Assembly: GCF_012979275.1 (NCBI RefSeq)
Contig: NZ_JABASZ010000003.1
Coordinates: 1 to 64,000, forward strand
DNA from: Pseudopontixanthobacter vadosimaris
GTDB taxonomy: Bacteria > Pseudomonadota > Alphaproteobacteria > Sphingomonadales > Sphingomonadaceae
Direction of reading: 5' to 3'
DNA: 64,000 nucleotides
Position 1 is the first letter of the stretch; each line of letters begins with the position of its first letter. The translations under genes and the position numbers were made by a program. Positions 1-8,892 of the stretch are shown in pieces. The notes below the pieces were generated by a model that made no database searches, had not been told where the DNA came from, and saw only the letters and a list, made by a program, of their open reading frames with translations.

Positions 1-312
1 CTAAAACGAAGGTCCACCTGTCCCGATATGTTGGCGACCAAAACCGCGAAGCCGGTAAAAACCGTCTGCGCCGCTCCGGTGAAAAGGCATATATGGATCA
101 CCTCGATTCGGGTCAACGGGTTTTTGCAATTTTATTTCAAAATGGCCGCAAACTGGGAGAATCGCGTTAGTTTCCAGGTTTGCACAGATGGCCCCGGCCA
201 TCTGCACAAGGCCCGGCTGATGGACGCCGGCGGCGAACATTGCAGATGTGCAAAGAATCAGACGCGCAAATAATGCTGTCCAACCTTCCCCTTTGATCCT
301 TACTGCGCCCGC
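1..312. other. Non-coding stretch upstream of flippase
   Basis: I see no recognisable gene here. The open frames that cross it have no family resemblance, and the longest, on the minus strand, runs on through the opposite strand of the flippase, so it is a shadow. An A/T-rich patch around 121-170 could hold a promoter for the flippase, but I cannot place -35 and -10 boxes convincingly. Confidence 0.4.
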
Positions 313-1848
313 ATGGATTTCGGCACGCAGAATCAAGGCGAGGCAGCGCTGGCAGACGGGTTCGGATCGCGCGTCCGCAGTGCCATGGCCTGGCGCTGGG
401 GCAGTCAGGTCCTGGCGCAGATCATCACCTGGGGTTCTACCCTGGCGGTGGTGCGCCTGCTGGATCCCAGCGATTACGGGCTGTTCGCAATGACGCAGGT
501 CATCCTGGCGGCCTTGAACTTCCTGAATGGCTACAGCTTCGCCACCTCGCTCATCCAGACGGACCATATCGACAAGCGGCGGATCGGGCAGGTCTTCGGG
601 CTGCTGATCCTGCTGAACGGGGCACTCGCCGCCGCGCAATACACGATCGCGCCTGTGGCAGCGGGCTATTACGGGCAGCCGCTGGTCGAGCCGATGTTAC
701 AGGTGCAGGCGCTGCTTTTCCTCACCACGCCGTTCATTGCCCTCCCCTCGGCCCTGCTGGCGAGGCGCATCCTGTTCCGCAGCCAGGCTTGGGTCAGCAT
801 GGGAGCCGCCGTAATCGCGGCCCTGACGGCACTGATCCTGGCGTGGCTCGGGTATGGAGTATGGGCGCTTGTGTTCGCCCCGCTGGCAGGGTTCGCCGCC
901 CGTGCGATCGGACTGACGATCGCCGCACGCCTGCTGGTCTGGCCGGTGTTCGATTTTCGCGGTGCGTGGGACATCATCTCGTTCGGCGGGGCGCTCACCA
1001 TCTGCCAGCTTTTCTGGATCCTGCAGAGCCAGGCCGACATCTTCATCGCCGGGCGCGCCTTCAATCCGCATGATCTGGGGCTGTATTCCGAAGCGCTGTT
1101 CCTGACCCTGATCATCACGGGCCGTTTCCTCCCGCCGGTGAACGAGGTCGCCTTCCCGGCCTATGCCGAATTGCACAAGGCGCAGCAGCCGCTGGCGCCC
1201 TTCTTCCTGCGCACCCTGCGCACGGTGTTCCTGGTGACGGCTCCGCTCTATACCGGGCTGGCGCTGACGGCTCCCTATGCGGTGCTGACCCTGTTCGGGC
1301 CGAAATGGGCAGAGATGGCGCCAATTGCGGCGGGACTTGCCATCGCCATGCCGGCGATGGCGCTGCAGATCGTGTGCAGCCCCGTGACGAATGCGATGGG
1401 CCTGCCGCGCATCTACATGATGACCAGCGCGGCCGGTGCGGTAATCTTTCCCGTGCTGTTCCTCATCGCCATCCGGAACGGTCCATCCGGGCTTGTACAT
1501 GCGTGGTGGATCGCTGCGCCGGCGCTGCTGGTGATCACTCTCGCCCTCACCCTGCCGCGCGTGAAGCTGGGCCTGCGCGATTTGCTGCAGGAGATGCTGC
1601 CGATCATGCTCGCCTGCGCGCTCATGAGCCTTGCCGTGTTGTCCGTAGAGTGGCTCGCGACGGGATGGCCTGCACCGGCGATGCTGGCCCTGATGGTGAT
1701 TGCCGGTGCGGCGGCCTATATCGGCTGCATGGCGCTGTTCTGGCCGCGAATGCTCAGGGAAACATGGGCGATGTTGCGGCAGAGCAGCGCATCCGTGCCA
1801 GCGCCTGCCGATCGAACCACGCCCACCGCGGGTGCCGGCGAGGTGTGA
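313..1848 (+). CDS. Polysaccharide/lipopolysaccharide flippase (Wzx/RfbX-like)
   Basis: A 511-residue protein that is hydrophobic almost throughout, with about 12-14 membrane segments. It fits the oligosaccharide flippase branch of the MOP superfamily, which moves undecaprenyl-linked sugar units across the inner membrane. The N-terminal part contains the typical stretch VVRLLDPSDYGLFAM around residues 45-60, where such proteins carry a conserved R-L-x-P-x-x-Y-G motif. The last residues are polar and rich in Pro, Ala and Thr. The next gene, on the opposite strand, is a family 2 glycosyltransferase, which agrees with a role in surface polysaccharide synthesis. The 3' end overlaps that gene's 3' end by 95 bp. 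No clear ribosome binding site precedes the ATG. The particular glycan cannot be inferred. Confidence 0.85.
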   Translation: MDFGTQNQGEAALADGFGSRVRSAMAWRWGSQVLAQIITWGSTLAVVRLLDPSDYGLFAMTQVILAALNFLNGYSFATSLIQTDHIDKRRIGQVFGLLILLNGALAAAQYTIAPVAAGYYGQPLVEPMLQVQALLFLTTPFIALPSALLARRILFRSQAWVSMGAAVIAALTALILAWLGYGVWALVFAPLAGFAARAIGLTIAARLLVWPVFDFRGAWDIISFGGALTICQLFWILQSQADIFIAGRAFNPHDLGLYSEALFLTLIITGRFLPPVNEVAFPAYAELHKAQQPLAPFFLRTLRTVFLVTAPLYTGLALTAPYAVLTLFGPKWAEMAPIAAGLAIAMPAMALQIVCSPVTNAMGLPRIYMMTSAAGAVIFPVLFLIAIRNGPSGLVHAWWIAAPALLVITLALTLPRVKLGLRDLLQEMLPIMLACALMSLAVLSVEWLATGWPAPAMLALMVIAGAAAYIGCMALFWPRMLRETWAMLRQSSASVPAPADRTTPTAGAGEV

Positions 1849-2665
1849 ACCCTTCCAGGTAGCGCGGATAGAGATCCGCCATGCGCTGCGGCAGCGCGGC
1901 GGGGCCGGGTCCGCGCATGATGTCGCTGACGATCTTGTTCTGTAAATGCCGCAGGCTGTAATTGATCATCCGCCGCGACTGGCCTTGCAGCCCGGCCAGA
2001 GAAAGAGCCGTTGGCTGGCAGAGAAACCCCGCATCTTCGCAGACGGCGATCCGCATATCCTGCCAATTATCCTCGTGGCCGAGATCCGTCTTGGCGAGAG
2101 CGCCGACGAGGCTGTCATCACCGATCAGATCGTCCGGGAGGCGGATGCCCGATGCGCGCATCCTTTCCACGAAGCTGCCGCGCAATGCATAGAGGTCGCC
2201 GAAAAGCCCGTGTTCCGCCCGCATACTGGCCCTGTATGCCTCGACATGCCGTCCGTTCAAGGGCATGCCGGCGGCGGCATTGGCCCCTGCATCCTGTTCC
2301 AGACAATGTGCCAGCGCAGCGATGGAGCCGGGCAGGATCTGCGCGTCGCCATCCACGAATGCGAGCACCGGCGGCACCGGATCCGGGCTGTCCAGGATAA
2401 AGCGGTTCCAGCTGCGCGCCTTTCCCGCTTCCTCATAGACATGGACTTTCGCCAGCCGCATTTCCCGCGCGATCTGCGCCGTTCGGTCCGCCGAGCCGTT
2501 GACCACGACATGAATAGCAGCGGCACCTTCCTCCGCCAGGCTGGAGAGGCATGCCGCGATACGCCGCTCCTCATTATGCGCAAGGACGACCACCACCGCT
2601 TTCGCCGCGCCCTTTATGCTGGATCGGGGTTCGGCATAGGCAGTGCTGCCGGAGGGAAGTTCCAT
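1754..2665 (-). CDS. Glycosyltransferase family 2
   Basis: A 303-residue GT-A fold glycosyltransferase. The nucleotide-sugar binding strand reads VVVLAHNEERRIAACLSSL near the N-terminus, and a D-x-D type motif (FVDGDA) follows in the middle, as expected for metal-dependent binding of a UDP- or GDP-sugar. It probably adds a sugar in exopolysaccharide or LPS synthesis in the cytoplasm. I chose the ATG at 2665 because longer starts at 2746 or 2785 would consume the whole gap to the divergent ABC transporter and add residues with no family likeness. The 3' 95 bases overlap the flippase gene antisense, so both C-termini are constrained. Acceptor and donor are unknown. Confidence 0.8.
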   Translation of the reverse strand: MELPSGSTAYAEPRSSIKGAAKAVVVVLAHNEERRIAACLSSLAEEGAAAIHVVVNGSADRTAQIAREMRLAKVHVYEEAGKARSWNRFILDSPDPVPPVLAFVDGDAQILPGSIAALAHCLEQDAGANAAAGMPLNGRHVEAYRASMRAEHGLFGDLYALRGSFVERMRASGIRLPDDLIGDDSLVGALAKTDLGHEDNWQDMRIAVCEDAGFLCQPTALSLAGLQGQSRRMINYSLRHLQNKIVSDIMRGPGPAALPQRMADLYPRYLEGFTPRRHPRWAWFDRQALARMRCSAATSPMFP

Positions 2666-2757
2666 GCCCGCTTCTATAAGGCGCGAAAGGCGCCGGAACG
2701 AAGCACAAAGTACCGCACCATTGCGGTAAGCCGTGCCGCCACCCATCTTGACCCGCA

Positions 2758-4584
2758 ATGCCTCCCGATAGTGCCACACCCACACCCGTCGACCACGACA
2801 GCTGGAAAACGCTGCGCCGGTTCCTTCCCTATCTGTGGCCGGCCGACCGGCCCGACCTTCGCATTCGCATCGTTATCGCCATGCTGATCGTGCTGGCGGC
2901 AAAGGCCATCGTGCTGCTGACCCCGCTGGCCCTTAAGCGCGTCGTCGATACGATGGCGCTGGACGGCGACCCGGCGATGACGGTCGCGTTCCTGTTCGTC
3001 ATCGCCTATGCAGCGGGCCGGTTTTCCAGCACCATGTTCGACAATCTGCGAAACGTCGTGTTCGAGAAGGTCGGGCAGGACGCCACGCGGCAACTGGCGG
3101 AAGACGTCTTTGCCCGCCTGCACCGCCTGTCGCTGCGCTTCCATCTGTCGCGCCGCACGGGCGAGGTGACGAAGACGATCGAGCGCGGCACCAAGAGCAT
3201 CGATTCGATGCTGTATTTCCTGCTGTTCAACATTGCGCCGACCATTATCGAACTGATCGCGGTGGCCGTCATCTTCTACACCATGTTCGGGGTCGAGCTG
3301 GTCATGGCGACCGGGATCACGGTGGTTCTCTACATGGCCGTCACCCGCTGGATTACTGAATGGCGCACGAAATTGCGCGCCCGCATGAACGAGCTGGACG
3401 GGACGGCCCTGTCGCGGGCGGTGGATTCGCTGCTGAATTACGAGACAGTAAAATATTTTGGCGCGGAGGATCGCGAGCACGCCCGCTACGCCAGTTCCGC
3501 CCGCGAATATGCCGAGGCCGCGCGCAAGAGCGAGAATTCGCTGGGCCTGCTGAACGTCGTGCAGGCGCTGATCATGAATCTGCTGATGATCGCCGCGCTC
3601 GGCTTCACGGTCTGGGAATGGAGCAGGGGCCGTCTCACCGTGGGTGACCTGGTCGCGGTGCAGACCTATCTGACACAGCTTTTCCGCCCGCTCGACATGC
3701 TGGGCTGGGTCTATCGCACCATTCGCCAGGGGCTGATCGACATGGCGGCCATGTTCAAGCTGATCGATACCGAGGTCGAGGTCCGGGATGCACCCGGGGC
3801 ACCCGCGCTGCTGGTCCGCCGACCGACGATCACCTTCGACGACGTCACCTTCGGCTATGACCGGGGCCGCACGATCCTGCACGGGCTGTCCTTCGAGGTT
3901 CCGGCGGGCGGTCATGTTGCGCTGGTCGGCCCGTCGGGCGCAGGCAAGAGCACAATCGCCCGCCTGCTGTTCCGGTTCTACGATCCGTGGAGCGGACGCA
4001 TCCTGATCGACGGGCAGGACATCGCCGGCGTGACTCAGGCCAGCCTGCGGCAGAATATCGGCATCGTGCCGCAGGACAGCGTGCTGTTCAACGACACCAT
4101 CGGCTATAACATCGGCTATGGCCGCGAGGGTGCGACGCATGACGAGATCGTTGCTGCGGCGCGCGGTGCAGCGATCCTGCCCTTCATCAACCGCCTTCCG
4201 CACGGGCTGGATACCGAGGTGGGCGAACGCGGTCTGAAACTGTCCGGCGGCGAGAAGCAGCGCGTCGCCATCGCCCGCACCCTCGTCAAGAACCCGCCCA
4301 TCCTGCTGCTGGACGAAGCCACCAGCGCGCTGGATTCGCGGACCGAGCAGGATATTCTGGCCACGCTGCACAAGGTTTCCGCAAACCGCACCAGCCTGTC
4401 CATCGCGCATCGGCTTTCGACGATTGCAGACTCAGATCAGATCCTGGTGCTCGACGGCGGAATGCTGGCGGAAAGCGGCACGCACGCGCAATTGCTGCGC
4501 GCCGACGGCCTTTATGCCGACATGTGGCAGCGGCAGGAATCCCAAAGCGAAGAAGCGGCAGAACCCGAAACCGCGACGGCCTAG
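2758..4584 (+). CDS. atm1: Atm1-type ABC exporter (ABCB7/HMT1 family)
   Basis: A 608-residue half-transporter: six-helix membrane domain (about 20-330) followed by a nucleotide-binding domain. Visible motifs are Walker A GPSGAGKST (391-399), signature LSGGEK (495-500), Walker B ILLLDE (515-520) and the H-loop histidine at 551. Length and sequence closely follow the Novosphingobium aromaticivorans Atm1 exporter as I remember it, including the helix with the R-T-x-L-R pair (about 203-207) near residues that bind glutathione. The family acts as a homodimer that exports glutathione conjugates or glutathione-metal complexes and is related to mitochondrial Atm1, which supports cytosolic Fe-S assembly. 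It is divergent from the glycosyltransferase, and its 3' end faces hslU with only 10 bp between the stop codons. Confidence 0.95.
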   Translation: MPPDSATPTPVDHDSWKTLRRFLPYLWPADRPDLRIRIVIAMLIVLAAKAIVLLTPLALKRVVDTMALDGDPAMTVAFLFVIAYAAGRFSSTMFDNLRNVVFEKVGQDATRQLAEDVFARLHRLSLRFHLSRRTGEVTKTIERGTKSIDSMLYFLLFNIAPTIIELIAVAVIFYTMFGVELVMATGITVVLYMAVTRWITEWRTKLRARMNELDGTALSRAVDSLLNYETVKYFGAEDREHARYASSAREYAEAARKSENSLGLLNVVQALIMNLLMIAALGFTVWEWSRGRLTVGDLVAVQTYLTQLFRPLDMLGWVYRTIRQGLIDMAAMFKLIDTEVEVRDAPGAPALLVRRPTITFDDVTFGYDRGRTILHGLSFEVPAGGHVALVGPSGAGKSTIARLLFRFYDPWSGRILIDGQDIAGVTQASLRQNIGIVPQDSVLFNDTIGYNIGYGREGATHDEIVAAARGAAILPFINRLPHGLDTEVGERGLKLSGGEKQRVAIARTLVKNPPILLLDEATSALDSRTEQDILATLHKVSANRTSLSIAHRLSTIADSDQILVLDGGMLAESGTHAQLLRADGLYADMWQRQESQSEEAAEPETATA

Positions 4585-4594
4585 CTGGGCAGCA

Positions 4595-5896
4595 TCAGAG
4601 GATATATTTGCTGAGGTCGCTGTCCTGCGCCAGTTCGGCCAGCCGGTCGCGTACGTAAGCGGCGTCGATGGAGATCGTCTCGCCTGCATGGTCTTCGGCT
4701 TCGAAGCTGAGTTCCTCCAGCAGCTTCTCCATGACGGTCTGCAGGCGCCGGGCACCGATATTCTCGACGCTTTCATTCACCTGCGCGGCGATACGGGCGA
4801 TTTCGCGCACGGCATCGTCGCCGATCTCCAGCGTCACGTCCTCGGTGCCGATCAGCGCCTTGTACTGTTCCACGAGATTGGCGCGCGTTTCCGCCAGGAT
4901 GCGGACGAAATCCTCTTCGGTCAGTGCGCGCAATTCCACGCGGATCGGCAAGCGGCCCTGCAGTTCGGGCAGCATGTCGGACGGCTTGGCAACATGGAAC
5001 GCGCCGCTGGCGATGAACAGCACGTGGTCCGTCTTCATCGGGCCATATTTGGTGGCGACGGTGGTGCCCTCGATCAGCGGCAGCAGGTCGCGCTGCACGC
5101 CTTCGCGGCTGACGGAACCGCCACGCACGTCGGAAACCGCGATCTTGTCGATCTCGTCCAGAAAGACGATGCCGTTTGTCTCGGCATTCTCCAGCGCGAC
5201 ACGGGCGACATCGTCCTGGTCCATCCGCTTTTCGGCTTCCTCGTCCACCAGCCTGTCCCAGGCATCGGGCACTTTCAGCTTGCGGCGCTTGGTGTTCGAT
5301 TTGCCGAACGCCTTGCCCATCATGTCGCCGAGATTGATCATGCCGATATTCCCGCCCATGCCGGGAATGTCCATGTTCATGGCAGGGGCTTCCTCGACCT
5401 CGATCTCGACTTCCGTTTCGTTCATCGAATTGTCGATGACGCGCTGGCGGAAGCTTTCGCGCGTCGCTTCGGAGGCGTTTTCACCGACGAGAGCATTCAG
5501 CAGCCGGTCCATCGCGGCCTTCGATGCCGCTTCGCGCACCGCCTCCCGGCGGCGGTCCTTTTCAAGGCGAATGGCTTCTTCCACCAGATCGCGGGCGATC
5601 TGTTCGACGTCGCGGCCGACATAGCCGACCTCGGTAAACTTGGTTGCTTCGATCTTGACGAAAGGTGCCTCGGCGAGCCTGGCCAGACGGCGGCTGATCT
5701 CGGTCTTGCCGCAGCCGGTGGGGCCGATCATCAGGATGTTCTTGGGCGTGACCTCGTCGCGCAGTTCCGGGGCAAGGCGCTGGCGCCGCCAGCGGTTGCG
5801 CAGGGCGACGGCAACCGCGCGCTTGGCCTCTTTCTGGCCGATGATATGTTCATCCAGCGCGGCGACGATGGCACGGGGGGTCAGATTGTCTATCAT
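4595..5896 (-). CDS. hslU: ATP-dependent protease ATPase subunit HslU
   Basis: A 433-residue AAA+ unfoldase that forms hexamers capping the HslV peptidase. Walker A is GPTGCGKT (58-65), followed by the pore-loop region with [14 protein letters not shown]. Walker B is [11 protein letters not shown], and the protein ends in LSKYIL, the family's conserved C-terminal tail that docks into HslV and activates it. The I-domain insertion (about 130-230) is present and contains a Gly/Met/Asn-rich patch typical of alphaproteobacterial HslU. The gene lies 16 bp downstream of hslV on the same strand, so the two should be cotranscribed. Length is normal for the family. Confidence 0.97.
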   Translation of the reverse strand: MIDNLTPRAIVAALDEHIIGQKEAKRAVAVALRNRWRRQRLAPELRDEVTPKNILMIGPTGCGKTEISRRLARLAEAPFVKIEATKFTEVGYVGRDVEQIARDLVEEAIRLEKDRRREAVREAASKAAMDRLLNALVGENASEATRESFRQRVIDNSMNETEVEIEVEEAPAMNMDIPGMGGNIGMINLGDMMGKAFGKSNTKRRKLKVPDAWDRLVDEEAEKRMDQDDVARVALENAETNGIVFLDEIDKIAVSDVRGGSVSREGVQRDLLPLIEGTTVATKYGPMKTDHVLFIASGAFHVAKPSDMLPELQGRLPIRVELRALTEEDFVRILAETRANLVEQYKALIGTEDVTLEIGDDAVREIARIAAQVNESVENIGARRLQTVMEKLLEELSFEAEDHAGETISIDAAYVRDRLAELAQDSDLSKYIL

Positions 5897-5912
5897 GATT
5901 TTCCGTTACTGC

Positions 5913-6497
5913 TCAGACAGTTTCGAGCGTGACATTTTCATTGGTGAAGACGCATACGTCCGCGGCGACCTGCATGGCGCGGCGCGCGATGGTCTCGGCA
6001 TCGTCCTCGTAATCGGACAGCGCCCGCGCGGCAGCGAGCGCATAATTGCCGCCCGAACCGATCGCGGCGATAATCGTGTCGTTCTTGCTTTCGGGTTCGA
6101 GCACATCGCCATTGCCGGTCAGGACGAGAAGGTTTTCCTTGTCCGCCACGATCATCAACGCTTCCAGATTGCGCAGATATTTGTCGGTGCGCCAGTCCTT
6201 CGTCATTTCGACGGAGGCGCGCAGAAGCTGGCCGCGATATTGCTCCAGCTTCTTCTCGAGTCGTTCGAACAGGGTGAAAGCATCGGCGGTTGCGCCTGCG
6301 AAACCGGCCACGACCTTGCCGTTCTCCAGCCCGCCTTCGCCGATGCGGCGCACCTTGCGGGCATTCGGCTTCATGACCGTATTACCCATCGAAACCTGCC
6401 CGTCGCCAGCGATGACGGTCTTGCCGCCACGCTTCACGCCGATGATGGTAGTTCCGTGCCACTGGATGAGGCCGTGGCTCGCTCTGTTATCGTCCAT
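5913..6497 (-). CDS. hslV: ATP-dependent protease peptidase subunit HslV
   Basis: A 194-residue proteasome-like Ntn hydrolase. The catalytic threonine lies in [10 protein letters not shown]. The Gly-Asp-Gly-Gln-Val-Ser-Met-Gly block follows and [14 protein letters not shown] sits in the C-terminal half, both diagnostic. About 14 residues precede the catalytic Thr, so the protein must be processed to expose it; short N-terminal extensions of this kind are usual in alphaproteobacterial HslV, while the E. coli protein starts MTT. I used the ATG at 6497; an ATG ten codons upstream is possible. It is the first gene of the hslVU pair. Heat-shock control is likely from family knowledge, but I do not see a convincing sigma-32 promoter. 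Confidence 0.95.
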   Translation of the reverse strand: MDDNRASHGLIQWHGTTIIGVKRGGKTVIAGDGQVSMGNTVMKPNARKVRRIGEGGLENGKVVAGFAGATADAFTLFERLEKKLEQYRGQLLRASVEMTKDWRTDKYLRNLEALMIVADKENLLVLTGNGDVLEPESKNDTIIAAIGSGGNYALAAARALSDYEDDAETIARRAMQVAADVCVFTNENVTLETV

Positions 6498-6567
6498 GGC
6501 CGCGATATGGGGCTGGCAGCAAGGCAATCAAGCGCCGCGTTCCGCCGGCCTGTCGCGGAACCGCCGA

Positions 6568-7053
6568 TCAGGGTCCCGCGGGCGCGCCCATGCCGGGCGC
6601 GCCGACGCTGCCGATATTGCCGAACAGATCCTCGAAGAAGCTGCGCTCGCGGCCCAAAGTCGGCGTTTCGTCGCCATCGGGGGTCAGGTAGACGACCTGC
6701 TCGAGGCCGCTGCGATCCGCCGCGACGACATTGCCCGCAGGATCGAACCGGATCGCCAGCACGCTGTGTTCCTCGATCTTCGGGCGGACGAAGGGGCGGC
6801 GGCCGGTCACGCTCGACACGTAATACCACACTGGTTCGCCGAACTGGCTGGTGAAGGTGGGCCGGCCCAGCGTGGCCTGCACCGACTGGCGATTGTCGAT
6901 CCCCGGCTGCACCGACTGGGTCAGCGTCTGGTCGACGATGTAACCCCGATTTTCGCGAATCGACGAACAGCCGCTCGCCGCCAGTCCTGCGCCAAGCAAC
7001 AAAGCCAGTTTCATCGCCAGTGCTGCACGCATTAATCGTAACCTTTTCATCAT
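6568..7053 (-). CDS. bamE: Outer membrane assembly lipoprotein BamE (SmpA/OmlA)
   Basis: A 161-residue lipoprotein. The signal peptide ends in a lipobox, LAASGC, with the lipidated cysteine at about residue 29. The mature part contains the BamE pattern: R-x-S-V-x-x-x-L-G-x-P after about 30 residues and then a W-Y-Y-V-S strand. The family helps BamA fold beta-barrel proteins into the outer membrane. I start at the first of two adjacent ATGs (7053, 7050); a longer open frame to 7260 lacks a signal peptide at its start and is rejected. The C-terminus is a Gly/Pro/Ala-rich tail beyond the conserved domain. The gene is divergent from the chaperone-type gene at 7266. Confidence 0.9.
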   Translation of the reverse strand: MMKRLRLMRAALAMKLALLLGAGLAASGCSSIRENRGYIVDQTLTQSVQPGIDNRQSVQATLGRPTFTSQFGEPVWYYVSSVTGRRPFVRPKIEEHSVLAIRFDPAGNVVAADRSGLEQVVYLTPDGDETPTLGRERSFFEDLFGNIGSVGAPGMGAPAGP

Positions 7054-7265
7054 CTGGTCCGGCCCAGGCCGTGACGCCGTGTCTTCCGGCAGCCGCCTTA
7101 CGGCCAAGCAACCGGCCATGCAACATGACTGCGGGAGGGCGCCGGCTCGCCTTGCCACATGCCCTTGCGCCCGCGATGCCCCGGGCGGCTTGAATTGACG
7201 GTGAACGATCGCATCTGGGTCCATGAACCTTGCGCCATGCGCGAACCAGTGGAACATCACCGATC

Positions 7266-7778
7266 ATGTCATTTCTCGCCAATCTGCTCGGCCTTGGCCG
7301 CGACCCGCGCCGCGATCTCGCGCCCTTGTGGCATGCGACGGTCGAACTCGGCCGCGATCCGTATTTCTATGCCGAATGCGGCGTGGCCGACACGGTGGAA
7401 GGACGGTTCGACATGGTGACCGCAGCGCTTGCCCTGGTGCTGCTGCGAATGGAGCGCGAGCCTGAGCTGGTCGAACCATCGGTGCGCCTGACCGAGCTTT
7501 TCGTCGACGATATGGACGGGCAATTGCGCGAAAGCGGCGTCGGTGATGTGGTCGTCGGCAAGCATCTCGGCCGGTTGATGAGCGTGATGGGTGGACGGCT
7601 CGGCGCTTATCGCGACAATCTGGCGGCGGAACGGGAACTGGAAGACGCCGTCACCCGCAACGTCAGCCTGTCGGAAGGCGGATCGCCCGCCTGCGTGGCG
7701 CGCCGCTTGCGAGAGATAGCCGCCCGGCTGGACCGCACGGAGGGTGCGGATCTGCTGGAAGGGAGGATTGCCCGATGA
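7266..7778 (+). CDS. Ubiquinol-cytochrome c chaperone family protein (CBP3-like)
   Basis: A 170-residue helical protein that fits the alphaproteobacterial family related to mitochondrial CBP3/UQCC1, which assists assembly of cytochrome b in the bc1 complex. Supporting blocks are the opening helix MSFLANLLG, a tyrosine-rich segment at about 30-40, and the acidic run ELFVDDMDGQLRESGVGD typical of these proteins, followed by a K-x-L-G-R-L motif. I start at the ATG of MSFL because the preceding codons look like untranslated DNA. The gene overlaps the next by 4 bp (ATGA), so the pair is probably one operon. The role is inferred from family membership. Confidence 0.85.
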   Translation: MSFLANLLGLGRDPRRDLAPLWHATVELGRDPYFYAECGVADTVEGRFDMVTAALALVLLRMEREPELVEPSVRLTELFVDDMDGQLRESGVGDVVVGKHLGRLMSVMGGRLGAYRDNLAAERELEDAVTRNVSLSEGGSPACVARRLREIAARLDRTEGADLLEGRIAR

Positions 7779-8293
7779 ATGATGTGACGAACGAATTTTC
7801 CCGGCCAGTGCGGACGCGCCAGCTGCCCGAAGCCACGCAGGCGCTGGAAGCCGCACCCGGCGAACGCGCCGCGCTTGCCCGCCGCTTCGATATCGTGGCT
7901 GTCAATTCGCTGCGTGCGGATATCGCCCTCGACCACGATGGCGACGCCATTACCGCAACAGGAACCCTTAAGGCCGATGTGGTGCAAAGCTGCGCCGTGT
8001 CGGGCGAGGATTTGCCGGTCAGGATCGCCGAACCGCTGTCGTTCCGGTTCCTTCCCGCGCGCTTACATGATGCGGAGGAAGAGGTCGAGCTGGAAGCAAG
8101 CGAGCTGGACGAAATCTTTTACGAGGGCGAGAGTTTCGACCTCGGGGAAGCCATCGCGCAAAGCCTTGCCTTGGCGATCGACCCCTTCGCCTGCGGACCC
8201 GATGCAGACCGGGTCCGGCAGGAGAAAGGCCTGGCGGCCGACGACCAGCCGAGCGGCCCCTTTGCCGCACTGGCCGCACTCAAGGGGAAGTAA
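7775..8293 (+). CDS. DUF177/YceD family protein
   Basis: A 172-residue YceD-like protein. The family's cysteine in the D-V-V-Q-S-C-A-V-S-G segment (about residue 73) is present, as are the acidic block in the middle and the conserved C-terminal part with D-P-F-A. In many bacteria yceD precedes rpmF (ribosomal protein L32) and influences 23S rRNA or ribosome assembly. Here rpmF is absent and the gene instead follows the CBP3-like gene with a 4-bp overlap, an arrangement common in Sphingomonadales as I recall. It ends convergently with ssb. Molecular function is not settled for the family. Confidence 0.85.
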   Translation: MNDVTNEFSRPVRTRQLPEATQALEAAPGERAALARRFDIVAVNSLRADIALDHDGDAITATGTLKADVVQSCAVSGEDLPVRIAEPLSFRFLPARLHDAEEEVELEASELDEIFYEGESFDLGEAIAQSLALAIDPFACGPDADRVRQEKGLAADDQPSGPFAALAALKGK

Positions 8294-8294
8294 T

Positions 8295-8316
8295 CCGGCA
8301 GAGTTGGGACTGCCGG
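8295..8316. terminator. Hairpin between convergent DUF177 gene and ssb
   Basis: A perfect 7-bp inverted repeat (CCGGCAG/CTGCCGG) with an 8-nt loop lies in the 38-bp gap between the two stop codons. It lacks a T-run on either side, so termination would be weak or factor-dependent. Confidence 0.35.
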
Positions 8317-8331
8317 CGGTTCAGAGGTCGA

Positions 8332-8877
8332 TCAAAACGGGATATCGTCGTCGAGATCGTCGTAATTCGATCCGCCGCCGGAAGACGAGCCGCCCGATCC
8401 GCCGCCCTGGTTCCAGCCGCCGCCTGACGAGCCGCCATTCTGGCCCCCGCCACTGCCCTGACCGCCGCCTCCCCGGTTCCAGCCGCCGCCCTGACCGCCG
8501 CCGCCGCCCTGGCCGCCACCCTGACCACCGGGCCCATCGAGCATCGTCAGCGTTCCGTCGAACCCGCGCAGGACGATCTCGGTCGAATAACGGTCATTGC
8601 CCGACTGGTCCTGCCATTTGCGGGTCTGCAGCTTGCCTTCGATGAAGACCTTGCTGCCCTTGCGCAGGAATCGTTCGGCAACCCCGACCAGCCCTTCGGA
8701 GAAAATGGCGACAGTGTGCCATTCGGTCTTTTCCTGACGTTCTCCGTTCTTGTCCTTCCAGTTCTCGCTGGTGGCGATCCGCAGATTGCAGACCTTGCCG
8801 CCATTCTGGAAGCTCTTGACTTCGGGATCAGCACCCAGATTGCCGATCAGCATGACCTTGTTCAGGCTGCCTGCCAT
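8332..8877 (-). CDS. ssb: Single-stranded DNA-binding protein
   Basis: A 181-residue SSB. Residues 1-110 form the OB-fold, starting [19 protein letters not shown], with the aromatic DNA-contact residues W36 and W53-like positions in SENWKDK and TEWHTV. A long linker (about 115-170) is almost only Gly, Ser, Gln, Asn and Trp. The last six residues are DDDIPF, the acidic tip that recruits partners such as exonuclease I, PriA and RecO. It acts in replication, recombination and repair as a tetramer. It starts 15 bp after the feoB stop on the same strand, so some transcripts may be shared, though an own promoter inside feoB is plausible. Confidence 0.97.
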   Translation of the reverse strand: MAGSLNKVMLIGNLGADPEVKSFQNGGKVCNLRIATSENWKDKNGERQEKTEWHTVAIFSEGLVGVAERFLRKGSKVFIEGKLQTRKWQDQSGNDRYSTEIVLRGFDGTLTMLDGPGGQGGGQGGGGGQGGGWNRGGGGQGSGGGQNGGSSGGGWNQGGGSGGSSSGGGSNYDDLDDDIPF

Positions 8878-8892
8878 GATTGATTCCTCTCG

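Noticed and set aside
1-639. Minus-strand frame at the window edge
   Set aside because: It runs opposite the flippase start, shows no family motif and has a composition like other antisense shadows.
2674-4410. Long minus-strand open frame of 578 codons opposite the Atm1 gene
   Set aside because: It is rich in Arg, His, Gln and Asp with no hydrophobic core or motif, and lies entirely opposite a well-supported gene: a typical high-GC shadow.
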